Positions 18,112 through 26,923 of a DNA stretch of 64,000 bases are shown here, piece by piece. The DNA comes from Morganella morganii_D. Lineage in GTDB: Bacteria > Pseudomonadota > Gammaproteobacteria > Enterobacterales > Enterobacteriaceae. The position numbers were made by a program, and so were the translations under genes. How positions within the stretch are numbered: the first letter of the stretch is position 1; every line of letters starts with the position of its first letter. The stretch is taken from the NCBI GenBank assembly GCA_044772875.1, contig CP173058.1, forward strand, positions 2,170,001 through 2,234,000, in the 5' to 3' direction. Under the pieces are notes generated by a model that did no database searches, was not told the origin of the DNA, and saw nothing but the letters and a program-made list of their open reading frames with translations.

Positions 18112-19920
18112 TCAGTCCGTATACATGGACTCAATTTCACGCTGATAGCGCTGCGCAATCACTTTGCGGCGCAGTTTCAGCGTTGGTGTCAGTTCGCCTA
18201 GCTCCATGGAGAAATTTTGCGGCAGCAGTGTGAAACGCTTAACCTGATGAAATGCAGCGATATTTTTCTGCAACTCTTTCAGCCGGCTTTCAAACAACGC
18301 CACAATCTGGCTGTTTTTCAGCAGTTCCATCCGGTCATGATATTTCAGATTCAGTGCCCGGGCGTGCTCTTCCAGGGTGTCAAAGCACGGTACAATCAGT
18401 GCCGAGACAAACTTACGCGCATCCGCCACCACCGCGATATGCTCGATAAAGCGATCCTGTCCCAGCGTCCCTTCCAGCATTTGCGGCGCAATATATTTAC
18501 CGTTAGAGGTTTTCATCAAATCTTTCAGGCGTTCGGTGATAAACAGATTCCCCTGCTCATCCAGCGCACCGGCATCACCGGTCCGTAGCCAGCCATCGTC
18601 AGTGAAGGCCTGACGGGTCTCTTCCGGCTTATTGTAATAACCGCGCATCACCACCGGTCCGCGTACCTGAATCTCGTTTTCCTCACCGATACGCACTTCC
18701 ACATCCGGCAGCGGCACACCGATAGAACCGAGCTGATAGCCGCTGTTTTCCCAGCAGGATACCGTTGCACAGGTTTCTGTCATGCCGTAGCCGTATTTAA
18801 TATTGATACCGATGGCGAGGAAAAAGCGGATAATTTCATCATCCAGCCGCGCACCCGCCGCCGGTAAGAAACGGACGTTACCGCCAAGGACATCACGCAG
18901 TTTGCCGAGCACTTTTTTCTGCGCGAACTGATCACAATACGCTGCCAGCCGGGATTGTTTTTCACCGCGCTGCTGCGCATCAAGGGTCTTTTTACCGGTA
19001 CGCACGGCCCAGTAAAATAACGCACGCTTATACCACGGCGCCTGTGCCACTTTTTCGTAAATACCACTGAAAACTTTTTCGTAGAAACGCGGTACCGCAC
19101 ACATGACACTCGGTTTCACCGATACCATGGCTTTGCGCACCAGATTGGTATCACTGAGGTACACATTCAGTGCGCCGGTATGCATCACATAGAAACTCCA
19201 GGCGCGCTCAAAAACGTGCGTCAGCGGCAGGAAGCAGAGTGAGACATCATCTTCGGTCAGTGTCAGCCGCTCGTCATGCAGATAAAGCTGAGCGGCCATA
19301 TTGCGGTAATCCAGCATCACGCCTTTCGGCTCGCCGGTGGTTCCGGAGGTGTAAATCAGGGTGAAAAGATCATCAAGAGAGCAATCCGCAATGCGCTGAC
19401 GCAACTCTGCGGCATAACTGCCGTTGTGGCCGTTCATAAACTGGCGTAGTGTGCAGACCGCAGGATGAGACGGAATTGCCGTGTTTTCCGGGTTCATAAT
19501 GATGATTTTTTGCAGAGACGGACACAGAGAAAGCAGCGACAGGGCAATTTCTGCCTGTTTCTGTCCGTCCACAAACAGGATACGCACCTGTGCATCATTG
19601 AGAATATACGCCGCCTGGTCATCACTGCTGGTGGCATAGAGCGGCACCACAATAGCACGGCACTGAAGAATAGCCAGGTCGGTTAATGTCCACAGGGCGC
19701 TGTTCTGCGAGAAAATAGCGACATTTTCCTGTACTTCAACCCCTTCAGCCAGCAGAGCTTCCGCCAGATTTTCACTGAACATTCCGGCCTGCTGCCAGGT
19801 AAAATCGATATGCTGACCCTGTTCACACCACTGGCGCAGTGCGATTTTGTCACCCCGGAGTTGTTTTTGCTGTTGCAGCCGCGTCACTAAATGATAGTGA
19901 TGCAAATTTGTTGTTGTCAC
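18112..19920 (-). CDS. Long-chain fatty acid--CoA ligase (AMP-forming, FadD15-like)
   Basis: Member of the adenylate-forming superfamily that activates fatty acids to acyl-AMP and then acyl-CoA. The 602 residues have the P-loop YTSGTTGEPKGVML, the GYGMTET motif, GWLRTGDAG with the ribose-binding Asp, and ELTPTLKLRRK near the C terminus with the probable catalytic Lys. The length and motifs fit the 600-residue long-chain FACS class rather than E. coli FadD. It sits between ilvI and leuO, which are adjacent or nearly so in E. coli, and has its own terminator. Substrate is not deducible. Confidence 0.88.
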   Translation of the reverse strand: MTTTNLHHYHLVTRLQQQKQLRGDKIALRQWCEQGQHIDFTWQQAGMFSENLAEALLAEGVEVQENVAIFSQNSALWTLTDLAILQCRAIVVPLYATSSDDQAAYILNDAQVRILFVDGQKQAEIALSLLSLCPSLQKIIIMNPENTAIPSHPAVCTLRQFMNGHNGSYAAELRQRIADCSLDDLFTLIYTSGTTGEPKGVMLDYRNMAAQLYLHDERLTLTEDDVSLCFLPLTHVFERAWSFYVMHTGALNVYLSDTNLVRKAMVSVKPSVMCAVPRFYEKVFSGIYEKVAQAPWYKRALFYWAVRTGKKTLDAQQRGEKQSRLAAYCDQFAQKKVLGKLRDVLGGNVRFLPAAGARLDDEIIRFFLAIGINIKYGYGMTETCATVSCWENSGYQLGSIGVPLPDVEVRIGEENEIQVRGPVVMRGYYNKPEETRQAFTDDGWLRTGDAGALDEQGNLFITERLKDLMKTSNGKYIAPQMLEGTLGQDRFIEHIAVVADARKFVSALIVPCFDTLEEHARALNLKYHDRMELLKNSQIVALFESRLKELQKNIAAFHQVKRFTLLPQNFSMELGELTPTLKLRRKVIAQRYQREIESMYTD

Positions 19921-19979
19921 ACGCGTTTCCTTTACTGAGCCGTCAGACTGTACGGTTTCACGTTATGTAATCATTTTCA

Positions 19980-19995
19980 GCTTACAGCTGTAAGC
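19980..19995. repeat. 16-base perfect palindrome upstream of the acyl-CoA ligase
   Basis: GCTTACAGCTGTAAGC is a perfect palindrome 60 bases upstream of the ligase start. Its size and location fit an operator, but it does not resemble the FadR consensus and no regulator can be assigned. Confidence 0.45.
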
Positions 19996-20073
19996 CTAAT
20001 TTTTTTCGCAAGTGTAGCCTGTTGTCTCCGGGAACAAAAGCAAATTTAGTTATCTTTGCAATGACGGAATCAC

Positions 20074-20109
20074 AAAAAAGCCCCGGCAGGTACATTTACC
20101 TGACGGGGC
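20074..20109 (-). terminator. Terminator of leuO
   Basis: Arms 20080-20092 and 20097-20109 form a 13-base stem with one mismatch. On the minus strand it is followed by six U residues (complement of 20074-20079). It lies 23 bases after the leuO stop. Confidence 0.88.
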
Positions 20110-20131
20110 GGGAAATAAATTAAATGATCGA

Positions 20132-21079
20132 TTATATGTGGTGGGTGAACTGTGTGAGCAGTGCCTTCATCCACTGATGCCCTTTATCGCGGGTACAGGC
20201 CTCATGCCAGATCAGAAACGCAGGACGACTGACTTTATCCCACGGCAGCTGCACTTCCTGAATCGGCAGCACATGAGAATAGAGCTGAATCAGCCATTTC
20301 GGTGCAATCGCCACCAGTTCTGTTTTAGAGACAATATTCAGCACACTGGCTAAATTGGTTCCCTGATAAACAATAGCCCGGAGTAATTCATTATTTTCAT
20401 AATACGGTGAACTGAATGAATCAATTAAGTCCAGAGACACTACCGCATGCTGCTCAGTAAATATTTGTTTCTCAGTGACGGTATATTGTATACGCGGATG
20501 ATTGCGGGCAGCGACCAGTGATAACTGATCGTTAAATAATAAGTGATGACTGTAATCCGGTTTATCGAAGCGATTATAACTGATAGCAAAATCGATTTCC
20601 TGATATTTCAGGTTGTTCTCAATGTGTGAATTCATATAAGACTGAATATTAACATCGATATTTTCACTGTGAAGTTTAACCTGTTCTATTATTTTATCTG
20701 TCAGGCGGATATCCAGCGGACTGGAAATGGACAGATTAAATGTCCGCTCGCTGCTGCCCGGTTCAAAACCGGCACCCGGCAGCTCATTATGCACCAGCTG
20801 CAATGCCTGTCTTACCGGGCCGAACAGCTGTTTGGCACGGGCAGTCGGCTGAATCCCGCGGCCGAAACGGACAAATAATTCATCATTAAACATAACCTTA
20901 AGTCTTGATACTGCATTACTGACCGCCGGTTGCGACATGCCTAAAAGTTCAGCAGCCCGGGTGACATTCTGCATCTGCATAACCGCATCAAAAACTGTCA
21001 GCAGATTAAGATCCACATTACGCAGCTGTGTTTCACCCGATTCTTTTTTTACTTCTGCCACTGAGGTGTATTCAGTCAT
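20132..21079 (-). CDS. leuO: LysR-type regulator LeuO
   Basis: Global LysR-family antagonist of H-NS. The ATG at 21079 (MTEYTSV) is preferred: GGAG lies at a good distance, whereas the longer frame starts with TTG. That gives 315 residues. The N-terminal winged helix has VDLNLLTVFDAVMQMQNVTRAAELLGMSQPAVSNAVSRLK, nearly as in E. coli LeuO, followed by ARFGRGIQPTARAKQLF-like and the co-inducer domain ending RDKGHQWM. It is divergent from leuLABCD, as in E. coli. The shared upstream region is AT-rich. Confidence 0.95.
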   Translation of the reverse strand: MTEYTSVAEVKKESGETQLRNVDLNLLTVFDAVMQMQNVTRAAELLGMSQPAVSNAVSRLKVMFNDELFVRFGRGIQPTARAKQLFGPVRQALQLVHNELPGAGFEPGSSERTFNLSISSPLDIRLTDKIIEQVKLHSENIDVNIQSYMNSHIENNLKYQEIDFAISYNRFDKPDYSHHLLFNDQLSLVAARNHPRIQYTVTEKQIFTEQHAVVSLDLIDSFSSPYYENNELLRAIVYQGTNLASVLNIVSKTELVAIAPKWLIQLYSHVLPIQEVQLPWDKVSRPAFLIWHEACTRDKGHQWMKALLTQFTHHI

Positions 21080-21660
21080 TTTAAACTCCAATAAATGATT
21101 ATAATGACTTCAATAATCCACCTGCCGCCATGCTAAAACGGCAGATCAATACAAAATTGAAATCTATTATCTCAATTGATTATCTAATTAATAATTGAGT
21201 CTCTTCCTTGTATGGTTCTGAATACGCAGGTGCGCATCATCATCACAATGCATACTATTTAAATATTAAAGCCAGTAATTTATTCACATAACTAATATAT
21301 CAATACTGCTTTATTCATTTAGTTTCCATGCAATGAGATAATAAAACAAAGATTATGTTTATTCATAATAAAATTGTCTTTTATCAGCAGAAAAAATCCA
21401 ATTTTTTTTACTGACATAACAGAAAAAATAAACTGTTCAATGAATACCTCACCTGTTAACGGCAGCAACCTGACTGCCGGACACCGTATTCCCTGCCTAC
21501 TCAACTGATTCAGATTATCCGCAAAAAAAATCTGTAAAAATATTAGCCCAATCATTGAGCTGACTTATAGATGAAAACGCTGATTAATTTTTATAAATTA
21601 GTCAGTTTATCTGCTTTTTGTACTTTTTCTCTCCCCGGCTCAGTATCTCCGGCGAAAAGG
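21080..21660. other. AT-rich leuO-leu intergenic region
   Basis: About 580 bases of low GC between the divergent leuO and leu operon, the arrangement that is an H-NS/LeuO control region in E. coli. A 78-codon minus-strand frame (21319-21555) lacks recognisable features and I do not call it. No specific operator could be assigned. Confidence 0.5.
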
Positions 21661-21665
21661 GATGG

Positions 21666-21694
21666 TTGACAGCGCTTTTTATATTCAGTATCAA
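21666..21694 (+). promoter_or_regulatory. leu operon promoter
   Basis: A perfect TTGACA at 21666-21671, a 17-base spacer and TATCAA at 21689-21694 place transcription start near 21701, about 57 bases before the leader peptide. Confidence 0.75.
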
Positions 21695-21757
21695 TAATAC
21701 ACGCCACGGATAAACCTTGTGTTCCGTGCCACTGAATTTACTGAGAAGGTTATTATT

Positions 21758-21841
21758 ATGTCTTTCACTTTTCGCCTAAACAGCCTGCTAATTATCGCCT
21801 TAACTGCGCGTGGCGGGCTCGTGGCCGGAAGTTCCTCATAA
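21758..21841 (+). CDS. leuL: leu operon leader peptide
   Basis: A 27-codon frame starting MSFTFRLNSLLI between the promoter and an attenuator, preceded by GAGAAGG. Five codons encode leucine (CTA, CTG, CTA, TTA, CTC), four of them clustered at positions 7, 10, 11 and 15. Stalling of ribosomes here when leucyl-tRNA is scarce would favour read-through of the terminator. The Leu codons are less tightly clustered than the consecutive run in E. coli LeuL. Assigned from position and codon content. Confidence 0.85.
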   Translation: MSFTFRLNSLLIIALTARGGLVAGSSS

Positions 21842-21860
21842 CTTTCTCCCTGAGACCAGA

Positions 21861-21889
21861 AAAACCCGCGCAATGTCGCGGGTTTTTTT
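21861..21889 (+). terminator. leu attenuator
   Basis: Stem AACCCGCG (21863-21870) with its complement at 21877-21884, a six-base loop and a T-run through 21889, located between leuL and leuA. It is the intrinsic terminator expected of transcription attenuation. Confidence 0.88.
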
Positions 21890-21939
21890 ATACCTGCAAA
21901 CCGGAAAACAGAACAAGAAATAACCGAGAGGATCACAAC

Positions 21940-23538
21940 ATGAGCGATAACGTCATCATTTTTGATACCACACTGCGTGACGGGGAGCAGGCATTACAGG
22001 CCAGTCTCAGTGTCAAAGAGAAATTACAGATTGCTTTCCAGCTCGAACGCATGGGGGTTGATATTATTGAGGCCGGTTTCCCTGTCTCCTCTCCCGGTGA
22101 TTTTCAGTCAGTACAGACTATCGCCCGTGAAATCAAAAACAGCCGCATCGCAGCATTATCCCGCTGTGTGATCGGTGATATTGACGCCGCAGCGGAATCC
22201 CTGAAAGTCGCGGAAGCCTTCCGGTTACATATGGTGCTCGCCACCTCCGGAATTCACGTCAAAACCAAGTTGCGCAAAACCTTTGCTGACATCATCGATA
22301 TGGCGGTCGGCTCGATTAAACATGCCCGCCGCTTTACCGATGACGTCGAGTTCTCCTGTGAAGATGCCGGGCGCACCGATATCGATGACTTATGCCGCAT
22401 AGTGGAGGCCGCGATTAACGCCGGTGCCACGACCGTCAACATTCCGGACACCGTCGGTTACACCACACCGTACCAGTTCGGCGGCATTATCAGTGAATTA
22501 TTCAACCGTGTGCCGAACATCGGTAAAGCCATCATTTCTGTTCACTGCCATGACGACCTGGGCATGTCCGTTGCCAACTCAATCACCGCCGTACAGGCTG
22601 GTGCCCGCCAGATCGAAGGCACTATCAACGGGTTAGGCGAACGCGCCGGCAACTGTGCGCTGGAAGAAGTCATTATGGCGATTAAAGTACGCGAAAAAAT
22701 GCTGGGCGTGCGCACCGGGATCAACCACAAAGAGATTTACCGCACCAGTCAGCTGGTCAGTCAGTTATGCAACACGCCGGTGCCGCCGAACAAAGCCGTG
22801 GTCGGCAGCAATGCCTTCTCCCACTCCTCCGGTATTCACCAGGACGGTGTGATTAAAAACCGCGAAACTTACGAAATTATGACGCCGGACAGCATCGGCC
22901 TGAAAGATAACTTAATCAACCTGACCTCCCGTTCCGGCCGCGCGGCAGTGAAACACCGGATGGCGGAAATGGGCTATCAGGAAGGCGATTATAACCTGGA
23001 TGAATTATACACCGACTTCCTGCAACTGGCGGACAAGAAAGGCCAGGTTTTCGATTACGACCTGGAAGCGCTGGTGTTTATGAAACAGCAGCATCAGGAG
23101 CCGGAGCACTTCTCGCTGGCGTTTCTCAACACTCAGTCCGGCACCGGCGTCAAAGCTTCAGCGACCGTCAGAATGCAGGCGGGGGATGAGATCATCTCAG
23201 AATCTGCCCAGGGGAACGGCCCGGTGGATGCGGCTTATGAAGCCATACGCCATATCGCGGGTTATCCGCTGACCCTCTCCGCCTATCAGCTGACCGCCAA
23301 AGGTCAGGGAACGGATGCACTGGGTCAGGTGAATATCATGGTGGAATATGAAGGCCGTAAATTCCACGGCATGGGGCTGGCGACCGATATTGTGGAATCC
23401 TCCGCCCGGGCCATGATCCACGCCATTAACAACATCTGGCGCGCCGGACAGGTAAAAGAAGAAAAACGGCGTATGCAGTCAGATAACAACACACACAACG
23501 ACACTCATAACAATACAGAGACAAAGGAAGCGGTGTAA
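21940..23538 (+). CDS. leuA: 2-isopropylmalate synthase
   Basis: Condenses acetyl-CoA with 2-oxoisovalerate, the committed and leucine-inhibited step. The 532 residues show the TIM-barrel start FDTTLRDGEQALQ with the metal-binding Asp, SVHCHDDLGMS with the two metal His, NGLGERAGNCALEE, and a C-terminal LeuA allosteric domain (about 390-510). The C-terminal tail is rich in Asn, His and Thr and a few residues longer than in E. coli. First gene after the attenuator; leuB starts three bases after its stop. Confidence 0.97.
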   Translation: MSDNVIIFDTTLRDGEQALQASLSVKEKLQIAFQLERMGVDIIEAGFPVSSPGDFQSVQTIAREIKNSRIAALSRCVIGDIDAAAESLKVAEAFRLHMVLATSGIHVKTKLRKTFADIIDMAVGSIKHARRFTDDVEFSCEDAGRTDIDDLCRIVEAAINAGATTVNIPDTVGYTTPYQFGGIISELFNRVPNIGKAIISVHCHDDLGMSVANSITAVQAGARQIEGTINGLGERAGNCALEEVIMAIKVREKMLGVRTGINHKEIYRTSQLVSQLCNTPVPPNKAVVGSNAFSHSSGIHQDGVIKNRETYEIMTPDSIGLKDNLINLTSRSGRAAVKHRMAEMGYQEGDYNLDELYTDFLQLADKKGQVFDYDLEALVFMKQQHQEPEHFSLAFLNTQSGTGVKASATVRMQAGDEIISESAQGNGPVDAAYEAIRHIAGYPLTLSAYQLTAKGQGTDALGQVNIMVEYEGRKFHGMGLATDIVESSARAMIHAINNIWRAGQVKEEKRRMQSDNNTHNDTHNNTETKEAV

Positions 23539-23540
23539 TT

Positions 23541-24632
23541 ATGTCGGAACAATTTCATATTGCAGTTTTACCGGGCGACGGAATCGGCCCTGAAATTATG
23601 GCTCAGGCGATTAAAGTGCTGGATGCGGTGCGCACCCGCTTTAACCTGACTATCACCACCAGTGAATATGATGTCGGCGGTATTGCCATCGACAACCACG
23701 GTCACCCGCTGCCGCCGGCCACACTGAAAGGCTGCGGGCAGGCAGATGCGGTGCTGTTCGGCTCCGTCGGCGGTCCGAAATGGGAAAAACTGCCGCCGGA
23801 CTCACAGCCGGAGCGCGGTGCCCTGCTCCCGCTGCGTGCACATTTCAAATTATTCAGCAACCTGCGTCCGGCCAGACTCTATCCGGCGCTGGAAGCCTTC
23901 TGCCCGCTGCGCAGTGATATCGCCGCCCGCGGATTCGACATCCTGTGTGTCCGCGAACTGACCGGCGGTATCTATTTCGGACAACCGAAAGGCCGTGAAG
24001 GCGAAGGAAAATATGAGCGTGCTTATGATACCGAGGTGTATCACCGCTTTGAAATCGAACGCATCGCCCGTATTGCCTTTGCCTCCGCACAAAAACGCCG
24101 TGGTCAGGTGACATCGATTGATAAAGCCAATGTGCTGCAAAGCTCCGTATTATGGCGTGAAGTGGTCACTGAAATCGCGAAAGAGTATCCGGATGTCGCG
24201 CTGTCACACATGTATATCGATAATGCGGCTATGCAGATGGTGAAAGACCCGTCGCAGTTTGATGTGATCCTCTGCTCCAACCTGTTCGGTGACATTATCT
24301 CCGACGAGTGCGCGATGATCACCGGCTCCATGGGGATGCTGCCGTCCGCCAGTCTGAATGAGAAAAAATTTGGTCTTTATGAGCCGGCCGGTGGTTCTGC
24401 GCCGGATATCGCCGGACAAAACATTGCCAACCCGGTGGCACAGATCTTATCCGCCGCCATGATGCTGCGCTTCAGCTGCGGGCAGGATGCCGCGGCAGAC
24501 AGCATCGAAAATGCGGTGAGTCAGGCACTGAATGCCGGATACCGCACCCGGGATGTGGCCGGAAGCGGCAAGAGTGTGACCACCGGCAAAATGGGCGACA
24601 TTATCGCGCGTTTGATTACAGAAGGGGCTTAA
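23541..24632 (+). CDS. leuB: 3-isopropylmalate dehydrogenase
   Basis: NAD-dependent oxidative decarboxylation of 3-isopropylmalate. The 363-residue protein has LPGDGIGPEIM, the substrate-binding RELTGGIYFGQPKG, DKANVLQSSVLWREV, the metal-binding NLFGDIISDE and GSAPDIAGQNIANP for NAD. Second gene of leuABCD, two bases between it and leuC. Confidence 0.97.
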   Translation: MSEQFHIAVLPGDGIGPEIMAQAIKVLDAVRTRFNLTITTSEYDVGGIAIDNHGHPLPPATLKGCGQADAVLFGSVGGPKWEKLPPDSQPERGALLPLRAHFKLFSNLRPARLYPALEAFCPLRSDIAARGFDILCVRELTGGIYFGQPKGREGEGKYERAYDTEVYHRFEIERIARIAFASAQKRRGQVTSIDKANVLQSSVLWREVVTEIAKEYPDVALSHMYIDNAAMQMVKDPSQFDVILCSNLFGDIISDECAMITGSMGMLPSASLNEKKFGLYEPAGGSAPDIAGQNIANPVAQILSAAMMLRFSCGQDAAADSIENAVSQALNAGYRTRDVAGSGKSVTTGKMGDIIARLITEGA

Positions 24633-24633
24633 G

Positions 24634-26046
24634 ATGAGCACAGGAAAAACCTTATATCAGAAATTATATGATGCCCATGTGGTGCGTGAAGAAGAAAACG
24701 AAACGCCGATCCTGTATATCGACCGCCATCTGGTGCATGAAGTGACCTCGCCGCAGGCGTTTGACGGATTACGGGCGAAGAACCGCCCGGTGCGCCGCCC
24801 GGAAAAAACCTTTGCCACCATGGATCACAACGTGTCCACGCAGACCAAGGACATCAATGCCTGCGGTGAGATGGCCCGTAATCAGATGCAGGAACTGATC
24901 AAAAACTGTGAGGCGTTTGGTGTCCGTCTCTATGATCTGAACCATCCGTATCAGGGCATCGTCCATGTGATGGGACCGGAACAGGGTATCACCCTGCCGG
25001 GCATGACAATTGTCTGCGGTGACTCGCACACGGCCACCCACGGTGCATTCGGCTCGCTGGCCTTTGGTATCGGCACCTCTGAAGTCGAGCATGTATTAGC
25101 CACCCAGACACTGAAACAGGCACGCGCCAAAACCCTGAAAATTGAAGTGCGCGGTAAAGTCGCCCCCGGTATCACCGCCAAAGATATTGTGCTGGCGATT
25201 ATCGGCCACACCGGCAGCGCGGGCGGCACCGGTTATATCGCGGAATTCTGTGGTGATGCCATTGAGGCGCTCTCTATGGAAGGCCGGATGACTGTCTGCA
25301 ATATGGCCATTGAAATGGGTGCCAAAGGCGGGATGATTGCCCCGGATCAGACCACATTTGATTATCTGAAAGGCCGTCAGTTCTCCCCGCAGGGCGCAGA
25401 CTGGGATGCTGCCGTGGCTTACTGGCAGACCCTGAAAAGTGATCCTGACGCAAAATATGACGCTGAAATTATTATCAATGCCGCCGATATCGCCCCGCAG
25501 GTCACCTGGGGCACCAATCCCGGTCAGGTGATTGATATCAGCCGCACGATTCCCGCACCGGAGAGCTTTACCGACCCGGTAGAAAGAGCCTCTGCGGAAA
25601 AAGCACTGGCCTATATGGATTTAACCCCGGGTGCAAAATTAACCGATGTGAAAATCGACAAAGTGTTTATCGGCTCCTGCACCAACTCGCGGATTGAGGA
25701 TTTACGCGCGGCAGCGGCAGTTGCCAAAGGCCGTAAAGTCGCACCGGGTGTACAGGCGATTGTGGTTCCCGGATCCGGACCGGTGAAATCACAGGCGGAA
25801 GCGGAAGGTCTGGATAAGATTTTCACCGAGGCCGGGTTTGAATGGCGTTTACCGGGCTGTTCAATGTGTCTGGCGATGAACAACGACCGCCTGGCACCGG
25901 GAGAGCGCTGTGCCTCCACCAGCAACCGGAACTTTGAAGGGCGTCAGGGACGCGGCGGACGTACTCACCTGGTCAGCCCGGCGATGGCCGCAGCGGCCGC
26001 TGTCACCGGCAGTTTCGCCGATATCCGTACCATTGAGATGTGCTGA
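24634..26046 (+). CDS. leuC: Isopropylmalate isomerase large subunit
   Basis: Aconitase-family subunit that carries the [4Fe-4S] cluster and, with LeuD, interconverts 2- and 3-isopropylmalate. The 470 residues include CGDSHTATHGAFG, the cluster cysteines in GSCTNSRIEDL and GCSMCLAMN, and the C-terminal STSNRNFEGRQGRGGRTHL. Partner of leuD, which starts 11 bases downstream. Confidence 0.97.
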   Translation: MSTGKTLYQKLYDAHVVREEENETPILYIDRHLVHEVTSPQAFDGLRAKNRPVRRPEKTFATMDHNVSTQTKDINACGEMARNQMQELIKNCEAFGVRLYDLNHPYQGIVHVMGPEQGITLPGMTIVCGDSHTATHGAFGSLAFGIGTSEVEHVLATQTLKQARAKTLKIEVRGKVAPGITAKDIVLAIIGHTGSAGGTGYIAEFCGDAIEALSMEGRMTVCNMAIEMGAKGGMIAPDQTTFDYLKGRQFSPQGADWDAAVAYWQTLKSDPDAKYDAEIIINAADIAPQVTWGTNPGQVIDISRTIPAPESFTDPVERASAEKALAYMDLTPGAKLTDVKIDKVFIGSCTNSRIEDLRAAAAVAKGRKVAPGVQAIVVPGSGPVKSQAEAEGLDKIFTEAGFEWRLPGCSMCLAMNNDRLAPGERCASTSNRNFEGRQGRGGRTHLVSPAMAAAAAVTGSFADIRTIEMC

Positions 26047-26057
26047 GGGAGATCATC

Positions 26058-26660
26058 ATGGAAAAATTTATTGTACATCAGGGGATTGCCGCGCCATTGG
26101 ACGCCGCTAATGTGGATACCGATGCCATTATCCCGAAACAATTTTTGCAGAAAGTGACCCGTACCGGCTTCGGCCGGCATTTATTCAACGACTGGCGTTT
26201 CCTCGATGATGACGGACAGGTACCGAACCCGGATTTTGTCCTCAACGCCCCGCGCTATCAGGGTGCATCCATTTTGCTGGCACGGGAAAACTTCGGCTGT
26301 GGCTCTTCCCGTGAGCACGCGCCGTGGGCATTAACGGATTACGGTTTCAGAGCAGTGATTGCGCCGGGCTTTGCGGATATTTTTTACGGTAACTCATTCA
26401 ATAACCAGTTATTGCCGGTGAAATTACCCGAAGAGGCCATTGATGCTCTCTTTAATTGGGTGCAAAAAACAGAAGGGGCTCAGATTATTGTTGATCTGGA
26501 AAACCAGAAAGTGATCGCCGGCGGACAGGAATACCCGTTCAGTGTCGATTCCTTCCGCCGTCACTGCATGATGAACGGTCTCGACAGTATCGGCCTCACG
26601 TTGCAGCACGACGATATGATTTCCCGCTTTGAAGCAAAACAGCCTGCATTTATGCGTTAA
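26058..26660 (+). CDS. leuD: Isopropylmalate isomerase small subunit
   Basis: Swivelling domain subunit of the isomerase. The start is the ATG at 26058 (MEKFIVHQG), because the longer frame from 26040 overlaps leuC and adds six unconserved residues. This gives 200 residues with DAANVDTDAIIPKQFL, the RENFGCGSSREHAPWAL motif and GNSFNNQLLPV. Last gene of the operon, followed by a strong terminator. Confidence 0.97.
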   Translation: MEKFIVHQGIAAPLDAANVDTDAIIPKQFLQKVTRTGFGRHLFNDWRFLDDDGQVPNPDFVLNAPRYQGASILLARENFGCGSSREHAPWALTDYGFRAVIAPGFADIFYGNSFNNQLLPVKLPEEAIDALFNWVQKTEGAQIIVDLENQKVIAGGQEYPFSVDSFRRHCMMNGLDSIGLTLQHDDMISRFEAKQPAFMR

Positions 26661-26689
26661 TAACCTGATTCATTTCCACCATTGAACTC

Positions 26690-26722
26690 CTGCCATCACC
26701 CCTTTTGTGATGGCAGCTTTTT
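26690..26722 (+). terminator. leuABCD terminator
   Basis: Perfect 10-base stem CTGCCATCAC (26690-26699) with its complement at 26707-26716, a 7-base loop and CTTTTT, 30 bases after the leuD stop. Confidence 0.92.
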
Positions 26723-26761
26723 CCCCGTTTTCCCCGCCTCATTTTCCGGAACACCAGACAG

Positions 26762-26868
26762 AAAAAAACCAGCCTTTCGGCTGGCGGTAAAAGTCACCAT
26801 TACTCAAGAATCGGGAGTGAGTCAGGTATCACACTGACGTCATGAGCTGCTTTAATGACACTGAGTAT
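26762..26868 (-). ncRNA. sgrS: Short SgrS-like small RNA
   Basis: Minus-strand sequence ends with a hairpin GCCAGCC-GAAA-GGCTGG and a run of seven U, preceded by TTGAGTAATGGTGA and a small GGT/ACC hairpin. Order and sequence match the 3' domain of E. coli SgrS (TGAGTATTGGTG, small hairpin, CGCCAGC terminator), the part that pairs with ptsG mRNA. It is divergent from sgrR, as in E. coli. A TATATT -10 (complement 26875-26880) without a good -35 puts the 5' end near 26868, about 105 nt against 227 in E. coli. No SgrT frame fits: the only ATG in the body is followed by a stop after four codons. Confidence 0.72.
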
Positions 26869-26923
26869 GGACGTAATATACGGAAATAAAAATGGACAGA
26901 AAACTGACCGGAGTTCCCCTTTT

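Noticed and set aside
21319..21555. 78-codon minus-strand frame in the leuO-leu gap
   Set aside because: Lies in AT-rich regulatory DNA, no conserved features and no ribosome site seen.
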